A stretch of 52,428 nt of DNA from Perkinsus olseni (taxonomy: Eukaryota; Perkinsozoa; Perkinsida), in NCBI GenBank assembly GCA_013115125.1, contig JABANN010000215.1, positions 1-52,428 on the forward strand, written 5' to 3'. This document shows positions 10,077-21,835 of the stretch, one piece after another. Both the position numbers and the translations under genes were made by a program. The notes below the pieces were generated by a model. The model was not told where the DNA came from and did not search any database. It was given only the letters and a program-made list of their open reading frames with translations. Every line of letters starts with the position of its first letter. Position 1 is the stretch's first letter.

Positions 10077-13000
10077 TATGTTTAATAATCTGATAGACGA
10101 TGAGCGATGACTATAATTCTTGACCAAACGTGTATCATTTTCGTTGTCGAACGGCCCTTTCCATAGTTTTATGTGTGACCACCACACAGTAGTACTTTAG
10201 CAGTACCCGAGACTTTATCTCCCCGTTCTCTGATAGAGAACCTCATTGACTCAATGACATTGAGAGAACCTTCATTGATACTAGTCATTACTGTGGACTA
10301 GGAATGATCCCCATACCTCACTGGTTGAGTTATACAATAACGGATTAAGCGCAAGTTTCAGAAGCCCAACAGCAGTAATCGGGGGACTGCTCATTAAGCA
10401 GTGCTCAATCGCCAATTAAAGGACTGGACGAGAGGGAAAGACATCTATTTTCATTGAAAATACGATGCTCCTCGCTTAAAATGAGGAACTGCCCTGAGGA
10501 CCGTCACAGTCACTGTCACGGTTCGTCTCGGACAGTTGGGACCAGGGGTGGGCGAAATCCTCGCAGAGGGACTCCGCTCCGTTCCGGGCGGTAATTCTGA
10601 ACTTCCGCTTTTCCGTTCCGTTCCGGTCGTATTTCCGCCATCATCCTCGGAGGCTCGATATTTCGGTTTTCCGCACCGGAGAACGGATTCCGTTTCCCGT
10701 TTAACGGAATGCGGCATTCCGAATGCCGTCTGAATGGCGATTTTCGGATAGCTTTGTGCTGCAGACTGGAGGGTGCTCCGGACTCCACACAGTCGCAGCG
10801 CGACTTCGTGCATACATGCTCGTGTTCGTGCCCGTGGTGGCCTCGCGCTCCCCTCATTTCACACGACCACACATGCTATACGCAGCGAACACATCATTTT
10901 GACATGCGGTGATGTGGTGAATTATTAGTGACGGTGAATTACTCCTCATCATGAGTAGTAGTTTATCCTGTGAGAGTCAAAATTTTTTTATGATAGAAAT
11001 TATTATGATAATATGTGAGCAACATATCAGGTTACCTATGACTTGGCGTCATTAATGTGACGCATATTTCAATCCGATTACATCATCCTCTCCTTGGAAC
11101 CGAAACGGAACATTCCGAAGCGCTAACGGAAAAATCCGCGGCAACTGGAATTTTCCGGTATACATAACGGAAAATCAGGGCGGAATGGGTTTTCGAAACG
11201 GAATTTCCGCTCCGCCAGACGGAACGGACTCCGCCACCCGGAACGGAAACGGAACGGAAGTTGCCCACCCCTCACTTGGGCCCAACTTGGGACTCCCAAC
11301 TGTCCGAGTCGAACCGTCCGTTTATTCTCTTCCTGAAGTTCAAGGAGGGACCAGGGGGACTCTTGGAGGTGTGAGCTGGAGCGGGGCATTACGACAAGGA
11401 GTCCTTTAAGGACTCCTTATCGCCATGTCCCTGTCAAGGACAACCGCCAAGCTGAAAGTTTCGAAAGTGAACGCAATGCGTACGTCGAGTAAAAGGGTGG
11501 ATGCACTACGCGTTATACATGTAACGTGAGCCACATCACGTGACCAATGAGATAGTCTCAGAAGTAATGAAGTTCATATAGAGTCACAAGTTACCCTCTC
11601 GCCCTGCTGGCGGAAGAGCTTGAATTCCTGGATCATCTAAGCTGGACATGTGGTTCATTAGTGTAAGTTAAAGTGTTGGCTCTATCGAAGGGAAATCCCA
11701 GTATGTTGGGACTACCTCCTAGATACTAAGATGAAGTGCAGACGCCATCCATTAGGCTCCTCGACAATTTGTCTGCTCGGCGTCATTTTACTGACACTAT
11801 CTCAATGGCATGTCATCGAGAGTCTTTTTGGATACGATATATCACCGTCGGGATCTGTCGAGGAGTGGGCGTGAATTGCGCCATCAAATGGTCGTGGCCG
11901 ACACGTCCGTCTCTTTCAGCACCAAATGTGCTACCCCGATATTGCGTATTTGGCCCGGGCCGGGCAATGGCCGTTCATACTTGTCATATTAGGGAATGAC
12001 CTCTTCCTGGATGACGGAGGAGCCTGTGCGTCATACCGTTACCATTAGGAACGTGGGCATGAGTACAGTCCCTGAGTAGACGAGTTCTATCGTTGGAACC
12101 ACTTCCCAGTTCAAAAACACACTCAACTTGGTCTCTTCTTTGGACCCAAATGGTGATGAGTTCAGTTCAAAGGTGACCTTTCGGGTGACTAGCACCCAGA
12201 AAGCGAATGATTCTAAGAGTGCATCGTTTGGAACCTTTCGTTACGTAACAACCTATTAAAAATAACAAGTGGGCCGAAAACAATCCCTCGGAGGAAGATC
12301 GGAAGGAGTGTCTCTTCGCTAAGCTAGTCGCTTTCACCAGTCAAACACAGGTCAAACCACCTTCGTTGCGTAAAACGCTAGCATTGAACGCATGAGGCAT
12401 AGCACAACGCATTATGGACTCAAATACAGTTTATAACGTGTGAAACGCGAGATGTGGTATACAAAATGGGTGTAAACGCTTGATCATCTCCTGCTTGAAT
12501 CAAGCAGCTTGATGTGACGAAGCAGACTTATAAATTTTTCCAGTCTGAATCCGCCGGAAGTTCCGGAACGCAGGAACGGATACTCTCCCGACTACAAACT
12601 TCAACAATAGTCTGTTCAACAGACTCTATTGTCAACAGAGCTCCTCATCTACGCACGTCATAAGTATCATAGCCCCAAGTCTGCAGGCGCTTGCTGGTGT
12701 CTCCGGGTTGCTGTTCGACAAGCTCTCTCGCCGGGCAATAACCGTTTCACGTGATTCAAGAGTCGCTTCCGGAGTCGTTCGATTAATAAGTCAGTCGACC
12801 GGGAGCGTGGGGCAAGGACTATGTTAGTCCGATTAACAGGTGGAAAACCCGGCCCGAGAGTTTAAGTATAGGCCCCACACTTACTGGTTTTCGACCGATA
12901 CTATCGGTCCGATAGTCACATTACCTCCTTTGAGAGACCCAAGTTGGGTCACCCAACGCCTCGACAGGGGCTACCCCTCGGATCCCGAGAGCTCGGACGG

Positions 13001-13672
13001 ATGACTCTGCGCCGGACGAGTCATCCCTATGGCGCCCTAGGCAATCGTTCTGTGCCCACGGGCACGCGCCCGGCGCGAGAGAGACGGCGCGTCGCGCCGT
13101 CTCTACGCACCGCGCTAAAAATGGAACCTTTAAGAGTTCAACTTTCAAATGGTCTCATTTTGCACGTGGTTCGATTACCCGCAACTACTGCCTCCGTCTA
13201 AAGGCTCTCGGGAGTTTCCCGCCATTCACAGCTGCAGCTCCCCCCGGGGGAGTCCCCCGCTGAACATGTCTTGAACAGGCACACTCATGGTATCACGACC
13301 CATTAAGAACTCGTGGCCTGAAAGCCTTCAACTTCGAACATTTTTAACATGAGCGCGGCTTCGTGCTGACCTCGCCATCATCACCGAAATGCGACATGAA
13401 TAGGGCAGCACTGGCGATTTATCGCAGAGTGCTTGGTTTTCACTAAAAATCGGGGAAAATCATTTTGTCTTCCTTCCTATCCCCGCCCGCTTCTTCTTTC
13501 CGCCTTTCTTCTTGATAACCCTGCGTTTCTGAGCTACTGCTCCTGCATTCGGCAGATTGGGATCCGATAGAAGTCGAGGCATCTGAAAAAGACTGATGGA
13601 ATACACGTGCACTATCTACATAACACAAACGAGCTGTGCTCATACAGTATGAGTCATACCAGCTTCCCGTCA
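10077..13672. other. Gene-poor repeat region
   Basis: No coding region is supported over 3.6 kb. It holds the foldback element at 10544-11272, a possible short repeat near 11930-11990 that resembles the complement of about 46790-46840 (core GCCCGGGCCGGGC), and hairpin words such as CAATAGTCTGTTCAACAGAC near 12606 and GAGACGGCGCGTCGCGCCGTC near 13080. Open frames here overlap GC-rich palindromes and have no coding character. Confidence 0.55.
10544..11272. mobile_element. Non-autonomous hAT-like foldback element
   Basis: Ends are AGGGGTGGGC on the left and GCCCACCCCT on the right. Both subterminal regions are packed with TTCCG/CGGAA words, so the two halves can pair over about 150 bp. The middle (10900-11090) is AT-rich. 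A G-rich GGGTGGGC end is typical of some hAT elements (family knowledge). I could not find a clean 8-bp target duplication. The outer flanks (TCGGACAGTTGGGA on both sides, inverted) suggest that it sits in, or is part of, a larger inverted repeat. It has no transposase frame. Confidence 0.6.
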
Positions 13673-14412
13673 TCAATCCATTCCCTCAACTACTCCGCTC
13701 TCTATCTGCTCTATCTCGCTCACTATGAAATCTTCTATCGGCAGCGCGACATCAAGACAGTAGAGTAGCACCCAAGACATTGCGATGTTCGGAGCATAGG
13801 GAGGCAATCTTACTGCTGGAAAGCTCGCTGCGTCGCGTAGTCTTTGCTCGGGCAGGACCAACGCCCTTTCAAGCACTTCAGCATTGATCTCCGTCCCAAG
13901 TTGCTTCAAGCGAGCCGCCAATGCGGCAACCTCGTCCAGCTGCTCTTGTCGACGATTTCTCATCTTCAGCAGCAATGCGCACCGAGCAGTTGCGTCGCTC
14001 CGCCTATTTCCGTCATTCCGAGGTCCCCTGCTCTTCGACATCTCGCGGGTGCGCTTGTCGTAGCGGCCAGGCAGCAACCAGCTCGAATGTATAACTTTTT
14101 TCATCATAACGCAAGAAGGATCTCCTTGCAATCCAAAGCCGTCCGACGCAGTCAGTGAAGGTGCCTGAAGCGAACAGCCGCCTCAGCTGGGAGCTCGGCT
14201 GCTTTAAGTGACGGGAGAGGAGTCACCTTGCCGCTCGTCTCGGCGTTCCGTGCGCTTTCCGTCTCGAGTTTGCCCTTCTCCCAACTCCACCGGCTCAATG
14301 CAGATTCGACAGCTTTCCTCTCCCTCACCTTCCTCACCTCAGCCAAGGCCGCCCGACACGGACCCGCAGATGGGACACCTGAGCCGGAACTCGCAGGTAA
14401 CAGGATCACCAT
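13673..14412 (-). CDS. Basic/coiled-coil protein, exons partly resolved
   Basis: The last exon is clear from about 14041 (ATG, MSKSRGPRND) or slightly upstream to the stop at 13673. It has a basic stretch GNRRSDATARCALLLKMRNR, then a helical segment QLDEVAALAARLKQLG, and ends IVSEIEQIESGVVEGMD. The spacing of N, R and the following leucines is bZIP-like but imperfect, so I do not claim a DNA-binding role. An upstream exon ending at 14227 (GGCAAG|GTGACT) encodes KVRERKAVESALSRWSWEKG. The joining acceptor is uncertain. The last 30 codons are echoed at about 17225-17300 (IEQIESGVLE), a truncated duplicate. Confidence 0.5.
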
Positions 14413-14645
14413 ATCCGGGTCATGAAGTATCCCTCGCTGAGCTCATCCGGACGGCGATAGAGGCATCGAGAACTAAACCGATTTCAGTCTTCGCACCACG
14501 CCTCACGAGGCAGTACCACCCCAACTGCTTGTGGTCTATTTATCCACTAGAAATACTGCGATAATTCTAATCAGACGATGCAGACGAAGAAGAGCCGATG
14601 TTAACAGCCTCACGATTATCTCTACTTCTCTCAGTGTCTAGCCAG

Positions 14646-14809
14646 ATTCTAGTGACCCATCAAGATCACCCGCGAACCGACCTGATGACGTGTTCTTGAT
14701 CGCACTAACAGGTCGGCTCAAGTCCACAGTGGAGGCTGTCTCAAAAGTGGCCCTCGATGAAGCGGCAGTTAGCGGGCGGCTTGATGCGTTACGCATCATC
14801 AACGTCTGA
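14646..14809 (+). CDS. Possible terminal exon
   Basis: After a CTAGCCAG acceptor-like site, an open frame of 53 codons ends at TGA 14809, with PDDVFLIALTGRL then STVEAVSKVALDEAAV. It looks protein-like and helical, but no upstream partner was fixed. The region 14208-14560 has plausible frames on both strands. Low confidence. Confidence 0.25.
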
Positions 14810-15085
14810 GCACAGAATGAACAGAAACCCGAGCCATGCAGTGTCCGTCACTTGAAACACCAAGTCAAGCGTGCTGGTGTATCTTAACGTGGACCCTATT
14901 CCTAGCCGAATTGCCAGACGCGTGTCGTTCGAAAGGCGTCCGCTGCCGAGGCAGGGATGACCCGCACCGATCAGTCTCAATGCCAATTTGCGGCGAGGGG
15001 CATCTCTGCGACACAGAGGTCCCCCTACAGTTTATATGGTATAACCATCATCTGCGATAACGGTTATAACTGGCAATCTGTAACG

Positions 15086-16416
15086 TTACCGCCTTACCGG
15101 CCCCTCCTTGACGCCTCCCAGCACTGCGCTTCTCGGCCTCATCGGCTGCTGCTCGAGAGTTGTGCCGCCCCTCTCGTAAACGGCAGACCGTGGTCGGAGG
15201 AGTTCCCTTGTGCTGCGCTGCGTCCGAAGGCTCACCGCGCTACCACTGTAGGTGGAGGCCGTCCTGGGCCGACGCAAATCAGCGTCGCTCCGAGACTTCA
15301 GTGTGACGATCCTCCTATCGTCCGCGCCAGTAGTGGTCCATTCCCTTCTAGAGACCACCGAGCCTGCCTCTTCGGATCGGTTGTGATCAACATGAGGCTC
15401 GTGGGTCGCTCTCACGAACCACCTGAGTGGAGAGTAGTGGAGACACGATGACACTATTTGCCATTGTACCAAGAGCTCAATAGGCCAGAACGCATAATAG
15501 GTTGCCAATAGGTTCGAGACCGATCCCGAGCCGGAGCCGATCCCGACATCAGTGATTGGGACAGTTGTTCCTTGGCGGTAAGCGAGACAATTATACTTTG
15601 TGCAGCACGCGTGCACAAAGCGTTTCGTCTTCTAGCGTTTAGCTAGAAACCGTTCCATCATTACTCACTAATCACTAATCACTTATCACACTTATACTTT
15701 TTTGAGTTTTCCTGATTATTATGTCCTCCAGTAATTCTCAGTCTGCGTTGCGTTCAGCTACCTGCAACTAAGTTGGAGCATTTCAACGCTTGACCATCGT
15801 CAATGAACGCCCAGTTGGCTCTATGCAACGAGTCCCCGTGGATGACATTTTGCCAAATGTCAAAGAAGGCTACGAGGCTCATCTTCGCTCATTATCAGCT
15901 CTACCACACAATGCCAGTGCGAGACCAAGTCGTGCTACACCGCCTGGTGTAGTGCTAGTGGTAGGTGTGCTACCACTGCCATTCCGTAGTTCACTTACTA
16001 ACTTAAGCGTAGAAACTCATCCTACAAGCTGCTCTGTTGAGCATAAACAGCCCAGCGCGCAGTGCGAAAGTGTCGGGTACGACCATTACAGAATCTCGAG
16101 TGGCTCAAGCTCCACTAACTCACTCATAGGCTTCGTCCAAGACTTTCAGGCTGCTTTCAGCATGCCCCGTAGCCGCTGGCAGACCCAACCTCGCTCTGGC
16201 AGCTGCACGCCTCTCCAAGGCCGTTCCGGCTTCGAGGATGCTGGACTCGACCAACTGATGGAGCTGACGGGAGATGACCGAACCTAGACGAGGAAAGGTG
16301 GCGTTTTGAGCGGATTCCCTCGCTTCGGATTGCTCACGCTGTTCGCTAGTGTTCGACCGGAGCCATGACATCATATGCTTGTATTTCGGTGAGGTCCGTA
16401 ATGTATGAGGAACCAT
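15086..16416 (-). CDS. RPR(S/T)A-repeat protein, two exons
   Basis: Exon 16416-16124 starts at ATG, just after a TTTCTGCTTCAG acceptor-like site, and ends GA|GTGAGT. Exon 2 runs 15422-15086 after CCACTCAG. The codon GAG is rebuilt across the 701-nt intron. The product is about 209 aa. The first half is helical (RQLHQLVESSILEAGTAL). The second half is basic and repeats RRPRTA, LRPRSA and MRPRSA at intervals of about 20-25 residues. Such Arg-Pro-rich repeats occur in cytoskeleton-associated proteins of protists, but that role is inference. An extra upstream exon is possible given the acceptor in front of the ATG. Confidence 0.6.
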
Positions 16417-17224
16417 CTGAAGCAGAAACACCACTGTGGTGTTCTGCTACTGTGACAGTAATCACGTTCCAATCAGGCCACGTGATTCGAGAGGTAGTCG
16501 ATGTGGGTAGATTGTCGACGAAGGCAAGCTTGGCGACAGAATTAAGGAATCATCAGGCTCGTGATAGACCATCAAACGATCATCAGTAGCCGACGTCCGA
16601 AGCAGCTATTCACAAGCACGCTGCTGTAGAGACATACATCATCGCTGATTTCTAGACTGGGACTTGGAGCGACTCTCGGCCGTCGAGTCGATAGGTCTGA
16701 AACACTCAGTTGTGCTGTGACGCACTGAATGACGTCACGGTCGGGGACTGTAACAGTTACGCAGTTATAGGTCGCTCCTCTAGTGCTATGGGCCACCGTC
16801 CATGATGGAGGCTCCATCATAAGTGCGCACAGGTTTCCGAGGACACTTGCACACAACTTCTGTCCTCAAGCTTGGCGTTTATCTAGCTTGTAAACCTCGC
16901 TACGTTTTACTATTAGTAATATGACACAGAGAGGAGAGAGAGAGATGTCCGAGATATACGAGGAAGATGTCTCTCTCCTGTCCGAGATATGGCACAGGTT
17001 TCCGACGATCACTAATAGAGTACTATGACATTACAATACTTAGAATAGGATAAAAGGACAAGGATACTTAAAACGGTACAAGAAGCATGTTTGCACTGTT
17101 TACATAACACAACCGAGCATCTAGAATTCTCTCGGCTACTCGCTCTATCCGCTCTCTGTCCTTCACTATCAGCCCAATCCACTGCACAGTCTATATTACA
17201 CAATGGAGCTATGCTCATACTAGC

Positions 17225-17300
17225 TTCGTATTATCAGCCATTTCTCTCAAGTACTCCACTTTCTATCTGCTCTATCTCGGTCACTATGAGCCCAACCTAA
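17225..17300 (-). pseudogene. Fragment of the 13673-14412 gene 3' end
   Basis: On the minus strand the sequence reads TEIEQIESGVLE, which matches SEIEQIESGVVE at the end of the gene at 13673. Only this C-terminal piece is present, so it is a truncated duplicate. Confidence 0.6.
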
Positions 17301-17367
17301 TTACGTTCGACATTTTCGAATCGACAACTACACCTACTAGACAACGAGACAATACATATTATTTTAG

Positions 17368-17830
17368 CACTAGTAACAACTTATATACTTTTTTTACGAG
17401 TAGACTCTCAGGACCGAGGCCAATCAAGTGTGCCTTCTGGTCACTCGAGCGTCCGTGAACGATAATTCAGAAGATCCTCAATCCAGGGTCGACAGGGGCC
17501 CGATAGAGAGCTGAAAACTCTCACCTAGTTTGCTAGCACCACGGAAAGGGCCTCTACTCTGTCGAGAATCATGAGGATGGCTCATAAGGTAGTAGCAACG
17601 CAAAGACGGCCTGAAGAGAGCCTTACACCGGGCTGTCCCACACGAAAGCGAACGCTAGCTCGGATCAAACCTGCTTGAACCGATGATCAGTTACTGATAG
17701 GACTGATGCCAGCCGCCGTGTTTGATTGAATTGTCTGGATACGCGACAGATCCGTCGATAAGACACTGGGCTTTTCATCAGAATCGGAATAAAGTTTAAA
17801 CACGATTATTGTCGCACGGTTCCTTGCTTT
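17368..17830 (+). repeat. Dispersed repeat R1, copy 2
   Basis: The left 350 bp match copy 1 (3901-4245). The right 90 bp (GTTTGATTGAATTG through GACAGATCCGTCGATAAGACACTGG) match copy 3 near 21197-21285. It is therefore the longest copy and links the other two. Confidence 0.75.
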
Positions 17831-18729
17831 ATCGAGAGGGTTATGATGGCTTTATAGCATTATCTCAATCCTCTCCCTACTCCATTCCGTCGAATGATTC
17901 ACAGACCGTAAAAAATGGGTAATGGAAAAATGCAGCAAAGTACAGGATTCAATAATTTGCCTAGTATCATCGAGGATGATAGTCAGTATCATGTGGCCTT
18001 GTATTCCTAATTTCTTCGTCAACTCAACGCGTTACGTATATTTCAAAAAATCTGAGAATCTCATGCAGCAGATTTGCTAGGTCTCTGACTCTGTGGCTCG
18101 GCGATTGCTCGCATTCGTCGGCAAGCTGTCGTCAGAACCCTAAGCTCGCTCCTCTCAATAAGAGTCAGTGAGAGGCTCTCATCGTCTTCTTCTAGATTCG
18201 TGTCTACGGCTGGCAGGTCTGTCTGTTGTATTCTTCTTGCTCATACGTGGAACGCAAGGCCAAAGGGAGCTTGTGAGATGGATCTTATAAAAGAGCTATT
18301 GCCCAGACTACTCTGCACGCATAAACATAGACGGAGCGTAACACGATGTCACGCCAAAAAGTTGTCCCTTGAAACTTTCAAGTTGAAATCTCCCAAATGG
18401 AACGTCGCACATTGGTGAAAAATGTTGGGCTCGCTGTAGCTGGTATGACGGGGACCTTAGACCAACTACTAACTTGATAGCACCAAGTCGCATGGCACGA
18501 ACTTCACAGAAGATACACTGCGCGGCAGCGTCCCCGTGACACGTTCACAGAATGTGATTCGGTAGAGTCGATACTTGCTACTCATCGCCAGCAAGCTACT
18601 GTTCTAAGGGTTCGCCGCTGCCGAACCCTCGCGCCACCATAGCGCCTACCGGAGTAGACCTATGGTTGGTGCTGTGCACCCTCCTTCCGCGGGGAGGCTC
18701 CTCTTAGGGCTAGCCCACTTCACGCCAAA

Positions 18730-19761
18730 ATGGTGTCGGTTGCTGTGCTCGTACGTCTGCAAATAGCGTTGCTAGCCTTGCTTGCGTGCATCGGCTATGC
18801 AACTACTCACTATCATCGAACTTCGGTCAGGATTCGTGTTTCACGAGGTACGCTCCGTAGATACTGTTGGCTCATTGGGTGGTGGATAACTCTGAGTGGC
18901 TATTGAAATAGTACTGGAGAGATTAGCCTTCAGCTTCGTTGCAAGTAGCAGGTCATGCTGAGCGGGTTGCCCAAACAATGGCGGGCGACCATTCCTAAAG
19001 CAGTTCCCCACTCCCCGTGGCGTTCTTCTGGACAGATCTGCTCGGGCGAATTCGCTACCGAAGTAGAAGGCGTACGTCTGGCCTACAATGTGGACAAGGA
19101 CGGTGATATCAAACTAAGTGCCGAGGGTCCAGACGGGCGACGATCCCGCGGTAGATCATTCCCTCTCAGGAAAGGTACCTCGCACTTGGACCCTGATGGA
19201 TTTTCCATCACGAATTACACCGTCGACTTTGGGCGCAGATCTCGCCGCCGTCAGCGCAGTTTCCTCCGCCCTGTCTCACGCCTCCTCCCGGATGCTAATC
19301 TTGAGGAAGGAGATTTGACCAACCTCACAATTGCAGACTTCGGGATTATCTTAGCCCGCCTTCGAGGCCAAGAACTGGAGTTAAACATCTGGAATACCCG
19401 TAGTCTGTCTCGAGGCTTGTTCAGATTTCGTGAGAGAAGGGGTGATCGGAACGAGGTGACCTACCGCATCGGCTCCGATGGACGTGTGGAAATTAACGTC
19501 GGTTGTCGCGGACTTGACGGCGTCAGCGCATCATTCAGCCTGGAGGAAGTGGGTGATCTACTCAGGGTATACTTTCTACGGTCTACCGAAGGTAGCTCCA
19601 TTGTGACCTTCCGAGAGCAGGTAGTTGAGCTCTGCGGTATCGGAGAGGGTGCAGACCTGTTTGAAGTGGTGCTCTTCGCGGACGAGGACAGAATTTACGT
19701 GCCTTATCCGATTCCGGGCCGGAACTCAGCACTCTTGCCTCTCGACAGGATCGCCAACTAG
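18730..19761 (+). CDS. Secreted protein family 2, split signal-peptide exon
   Basis: The large frame 18955-19761 has no signal peptide if started at its own ATG. An upstream ATG at 18730 opens MVSVAVLVRLQIALLALLAC, a textbook signal peptide, and ends at GAG|GTACGC (18847). A phase-matching acceptor is AAAGCAG at 19003, giving about 291 aa. This splice site is inferred and other acceptors cannot be excluded. The chain is charged and beta-rich, with EEGDLTNLTIADFGIILARL and GSDGRVEINVGCRG. These align with GDLSYLFYKTADSF and DGHVLMQVGCDGG of the gene at 49430-50173, so the two are paralogues. Extracellular; function unknown. Confidence 0.7.
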
Positions 19762-19923
19762 ACCTGATTCTTCACGCAGAGTCTCTGAATGATCAGCACT
19801 CAGTGCTCTGTAATTCTGTAGTTCATATTACTCGACGACAGGTCACCTTTCACAGATGGTTGGCATCTGTATATCTCTCACACTCTCACGCTGAGGTCTC
19901 TCACACTCGGCCTCAATGACAAT

Positions 19924-20151
19924 ATGACGATATGTCACTCGATCGCCCCCGTTATCATTTTTTTTCTTCTCGCTATCAGTCCGTCATCAAGCACCATCTT
20001 CTGCCTGGTATTTTCTTCTCAAGTCTTCGGCGAAACGACGTACGATGTGCACTGCTGTACCGAAAGGAGTACTGGTGGCTTTGCAGAGTACTGTGTTACA
20101 CTGCCAGCTCGATATGCAGTCGCTACATTGCAGTGTGAACGGCCATGCTGA
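19924..20151 (+). CDS. Possible Cys-rich secreted peptide
   Basis: A 75-aa frame from ATG 19924 has a hydrophobic N-terminus (MTICHSIAPVIIFFLLAIS) and then a Cys-rich chain (FCLVF, HCCTE, EYCVT, QCERPC). It could be a small secreted peptide. A 119-aa frame on the other strand (20346-19987, ATG start, no signal) overlaps it completely, and I cannot decide between them. No paralogue helps. Confidence 0.35.
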   Translation: MTICHSIAPVIIFFLLAISPSSSTIFCLVFSSQVFGETTYDVHCCTERSTGGFAEYCVTLPARYAVATLQCERPC

Positions 20152-20429
20152 GGAGAGGCCAGCCAGGGGTAATCCAGAGGCTTCATGTTTCTCGTTGTTG
20201 GACGCATGTCCGTCTCCACCTGCGCCGCGCGTGGGTGGGTTTTGTAAGCAGCCGGACGGTATGGTCCGCGATCCTGTCTCACCGAGTGACACATGCTTCT
20301 GTATACGTTTTCGGAGTAAATCTGACGAGTATTCGTCTTTTTTCATCTTCTCTTCTTCGAAGTCACCGTCGTAGCTACGTGCAGCTGGCTCGCATTATCT
20401 CAGTACCAAGTACCCTCTGAAAGGGTCCC

Positions 20430-21340
20430 TTGGTCAGCGACAGGTCATGTCTTGCGTTGTGTCTTGCAGTGTCTCTCCTGAATATCGTGAGCAGTTCAGG
20501 ACCTGAACTGCAGGTCGAACTGCTGCAGCACTTCTGCAGGTTAGTCCACTACCGGCGTGTCGAAAACGCTGTTCTCGGCAGTGCCAGCCACAGACGAGTA
20601 CCGCATAATTTAAGTTTAAACTCATCCCATCACTCAAACGCGGCCCAGTAGAAGCTGCGTTCCTGCGAAGGCCCAATTCCTTCCGTCTTTCCCGTGCGAA
20701 GAGTTGTCGCACGGGTACGCACGTAACGGGGTAGGCCCGCAACCAGGACTTATCGCGCCGCAACCAGGAAACCCCTCGCGCGTGCCGCAAAATGCAGAGG
20801 GTTCGCGAAGAGTGCATCCAACACTCACCATAAGATCGTCCTAATTCTTCTTTCCGGCGGTCCGTGTCGGGCTATATTCGACTTGCCGAACCTGTTCATC
20901 ATCTCATCTCTGCTTCTGCCACCTTCGAGCAGGCGTTCGACGAGATTCCACATCTGTGCGGAGCTCCGAGATGAACCCTTCGAACTTCCCTTCGGTAGAC
21001 CTGCGAGACGGTACCAGGATTCAACTAATGATGAGTTACTGATATGACTTATATATTGCGCACAGTGAAGGCCGAAAACACTTCGTGAAGAGACGCCCGA
21101 GCGGCAACTCGGCTTCGAGCTCCCTGGGAGAGGCGAAAGAAAGCAGAATTGAACTTGCAAAGGTTCTCGAGGCACTCGCAAACTGCAAGTTGCTGAGTTT
21201 GATTGAATTGACTGCGCACACAACAGATCCGTCGATGAGACACTGGGCTCCTTAGCAGACCCAGAATAAACTTCGAAGACACGAAAAAGTCTGCGCCAGC
21301 TCGAGAAGGCTTAACGCCGGCGGCGTCGAGAACCATTACG
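20430..21340 (-). repeat. R1-related copy 3 with protein-like frames
   Basis: About 20980-21050 and 21197-21290 match R1 copy 2, separated by about 150 bp of other sequence. On the minus strand there are protein-like stretches: about 20962-20831 reads MWNLVERLLEGG then DEMMNRFGKSNIARHGPPER and ends at a good donor (TTATG|GTGAGT). About 21336-21049 is a 95-aa frame from ATG. It could be a real gene caught in a repeat, or a decayed element gene. I could not connect the pieces with confidence. Confidence 0.4.
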
Positions 21341-21835
21341 GGTGAGCTTTCCCTATTTGCTCGAAACTTGAGGCGAATGTCTCAACCTGAGAGTCGAGGC
21401 GCTCGAGCCCGAATATTCAGACCTTTTAGAACTCAGAAGTCCGGTATAATGAGCGTCAGCATGGGCTTTCAAACCACTATGAGTATACGTACACATCAAT
21501 GCTAAGATGAGCAAGTGAGCGCAAGATAGCAAGATTTTGCACATGCGTGTGATTTTGAAACCAAACGCCGTCGCTGGCTTAGTTAGACTCAAGCTAATGC
21601 GGTGGGACTTCGCATACGTGGTATGCCAAATCGTATGTCATACGACATTCCATGCTATTGACATGCTTCTTGACGAACCACCTTATTGCAATGTTCAGCA
21701 ACGCTACAGGGAGTCCCTAACTAAGCATATCGGCAGAACTAAGCCGGAAACTGGCTTTAGACTAGAAACTTTCCCACACGATATTCCGCATTCTGTGCCA
21801 TTGTACTGGAAAACTTCATTCCAAAAGCCCCGATC
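21341..21835. other. Spacer downstream of SHMT
   Basis: No supported gene. Only short frames on both strands. Confidence 0.5.

Larger units (their letters stand above)
16417..18729. other. Intergenic, repeat-bearing
   Basis: No gene is supported. About 17090-17300 duplicates 13600-13740 (the 3' end of the basic/coiled-coil gene and its flank), with the phrase CTCTATCTGCTCTATCTCG itself repeated in both. R1 copy 2 follows at 17368. The stretch 17830-18729 shows only short shadow frames. Confidence 0.55.

Noticed and set aside
10451-11409. Frames on both strands of 60-120 aa
   Set aside because: They run through TTCCG/CGGAA repeats of the foldback element and mirror its inverted arms.
12921-13201. 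Frames in a GC-rich stretch near 13.0 kb
   Set aside because: The sequence is dominated by palindromes (GACGGCGCGTCGCGCCGTC); both strands are open for that reason.
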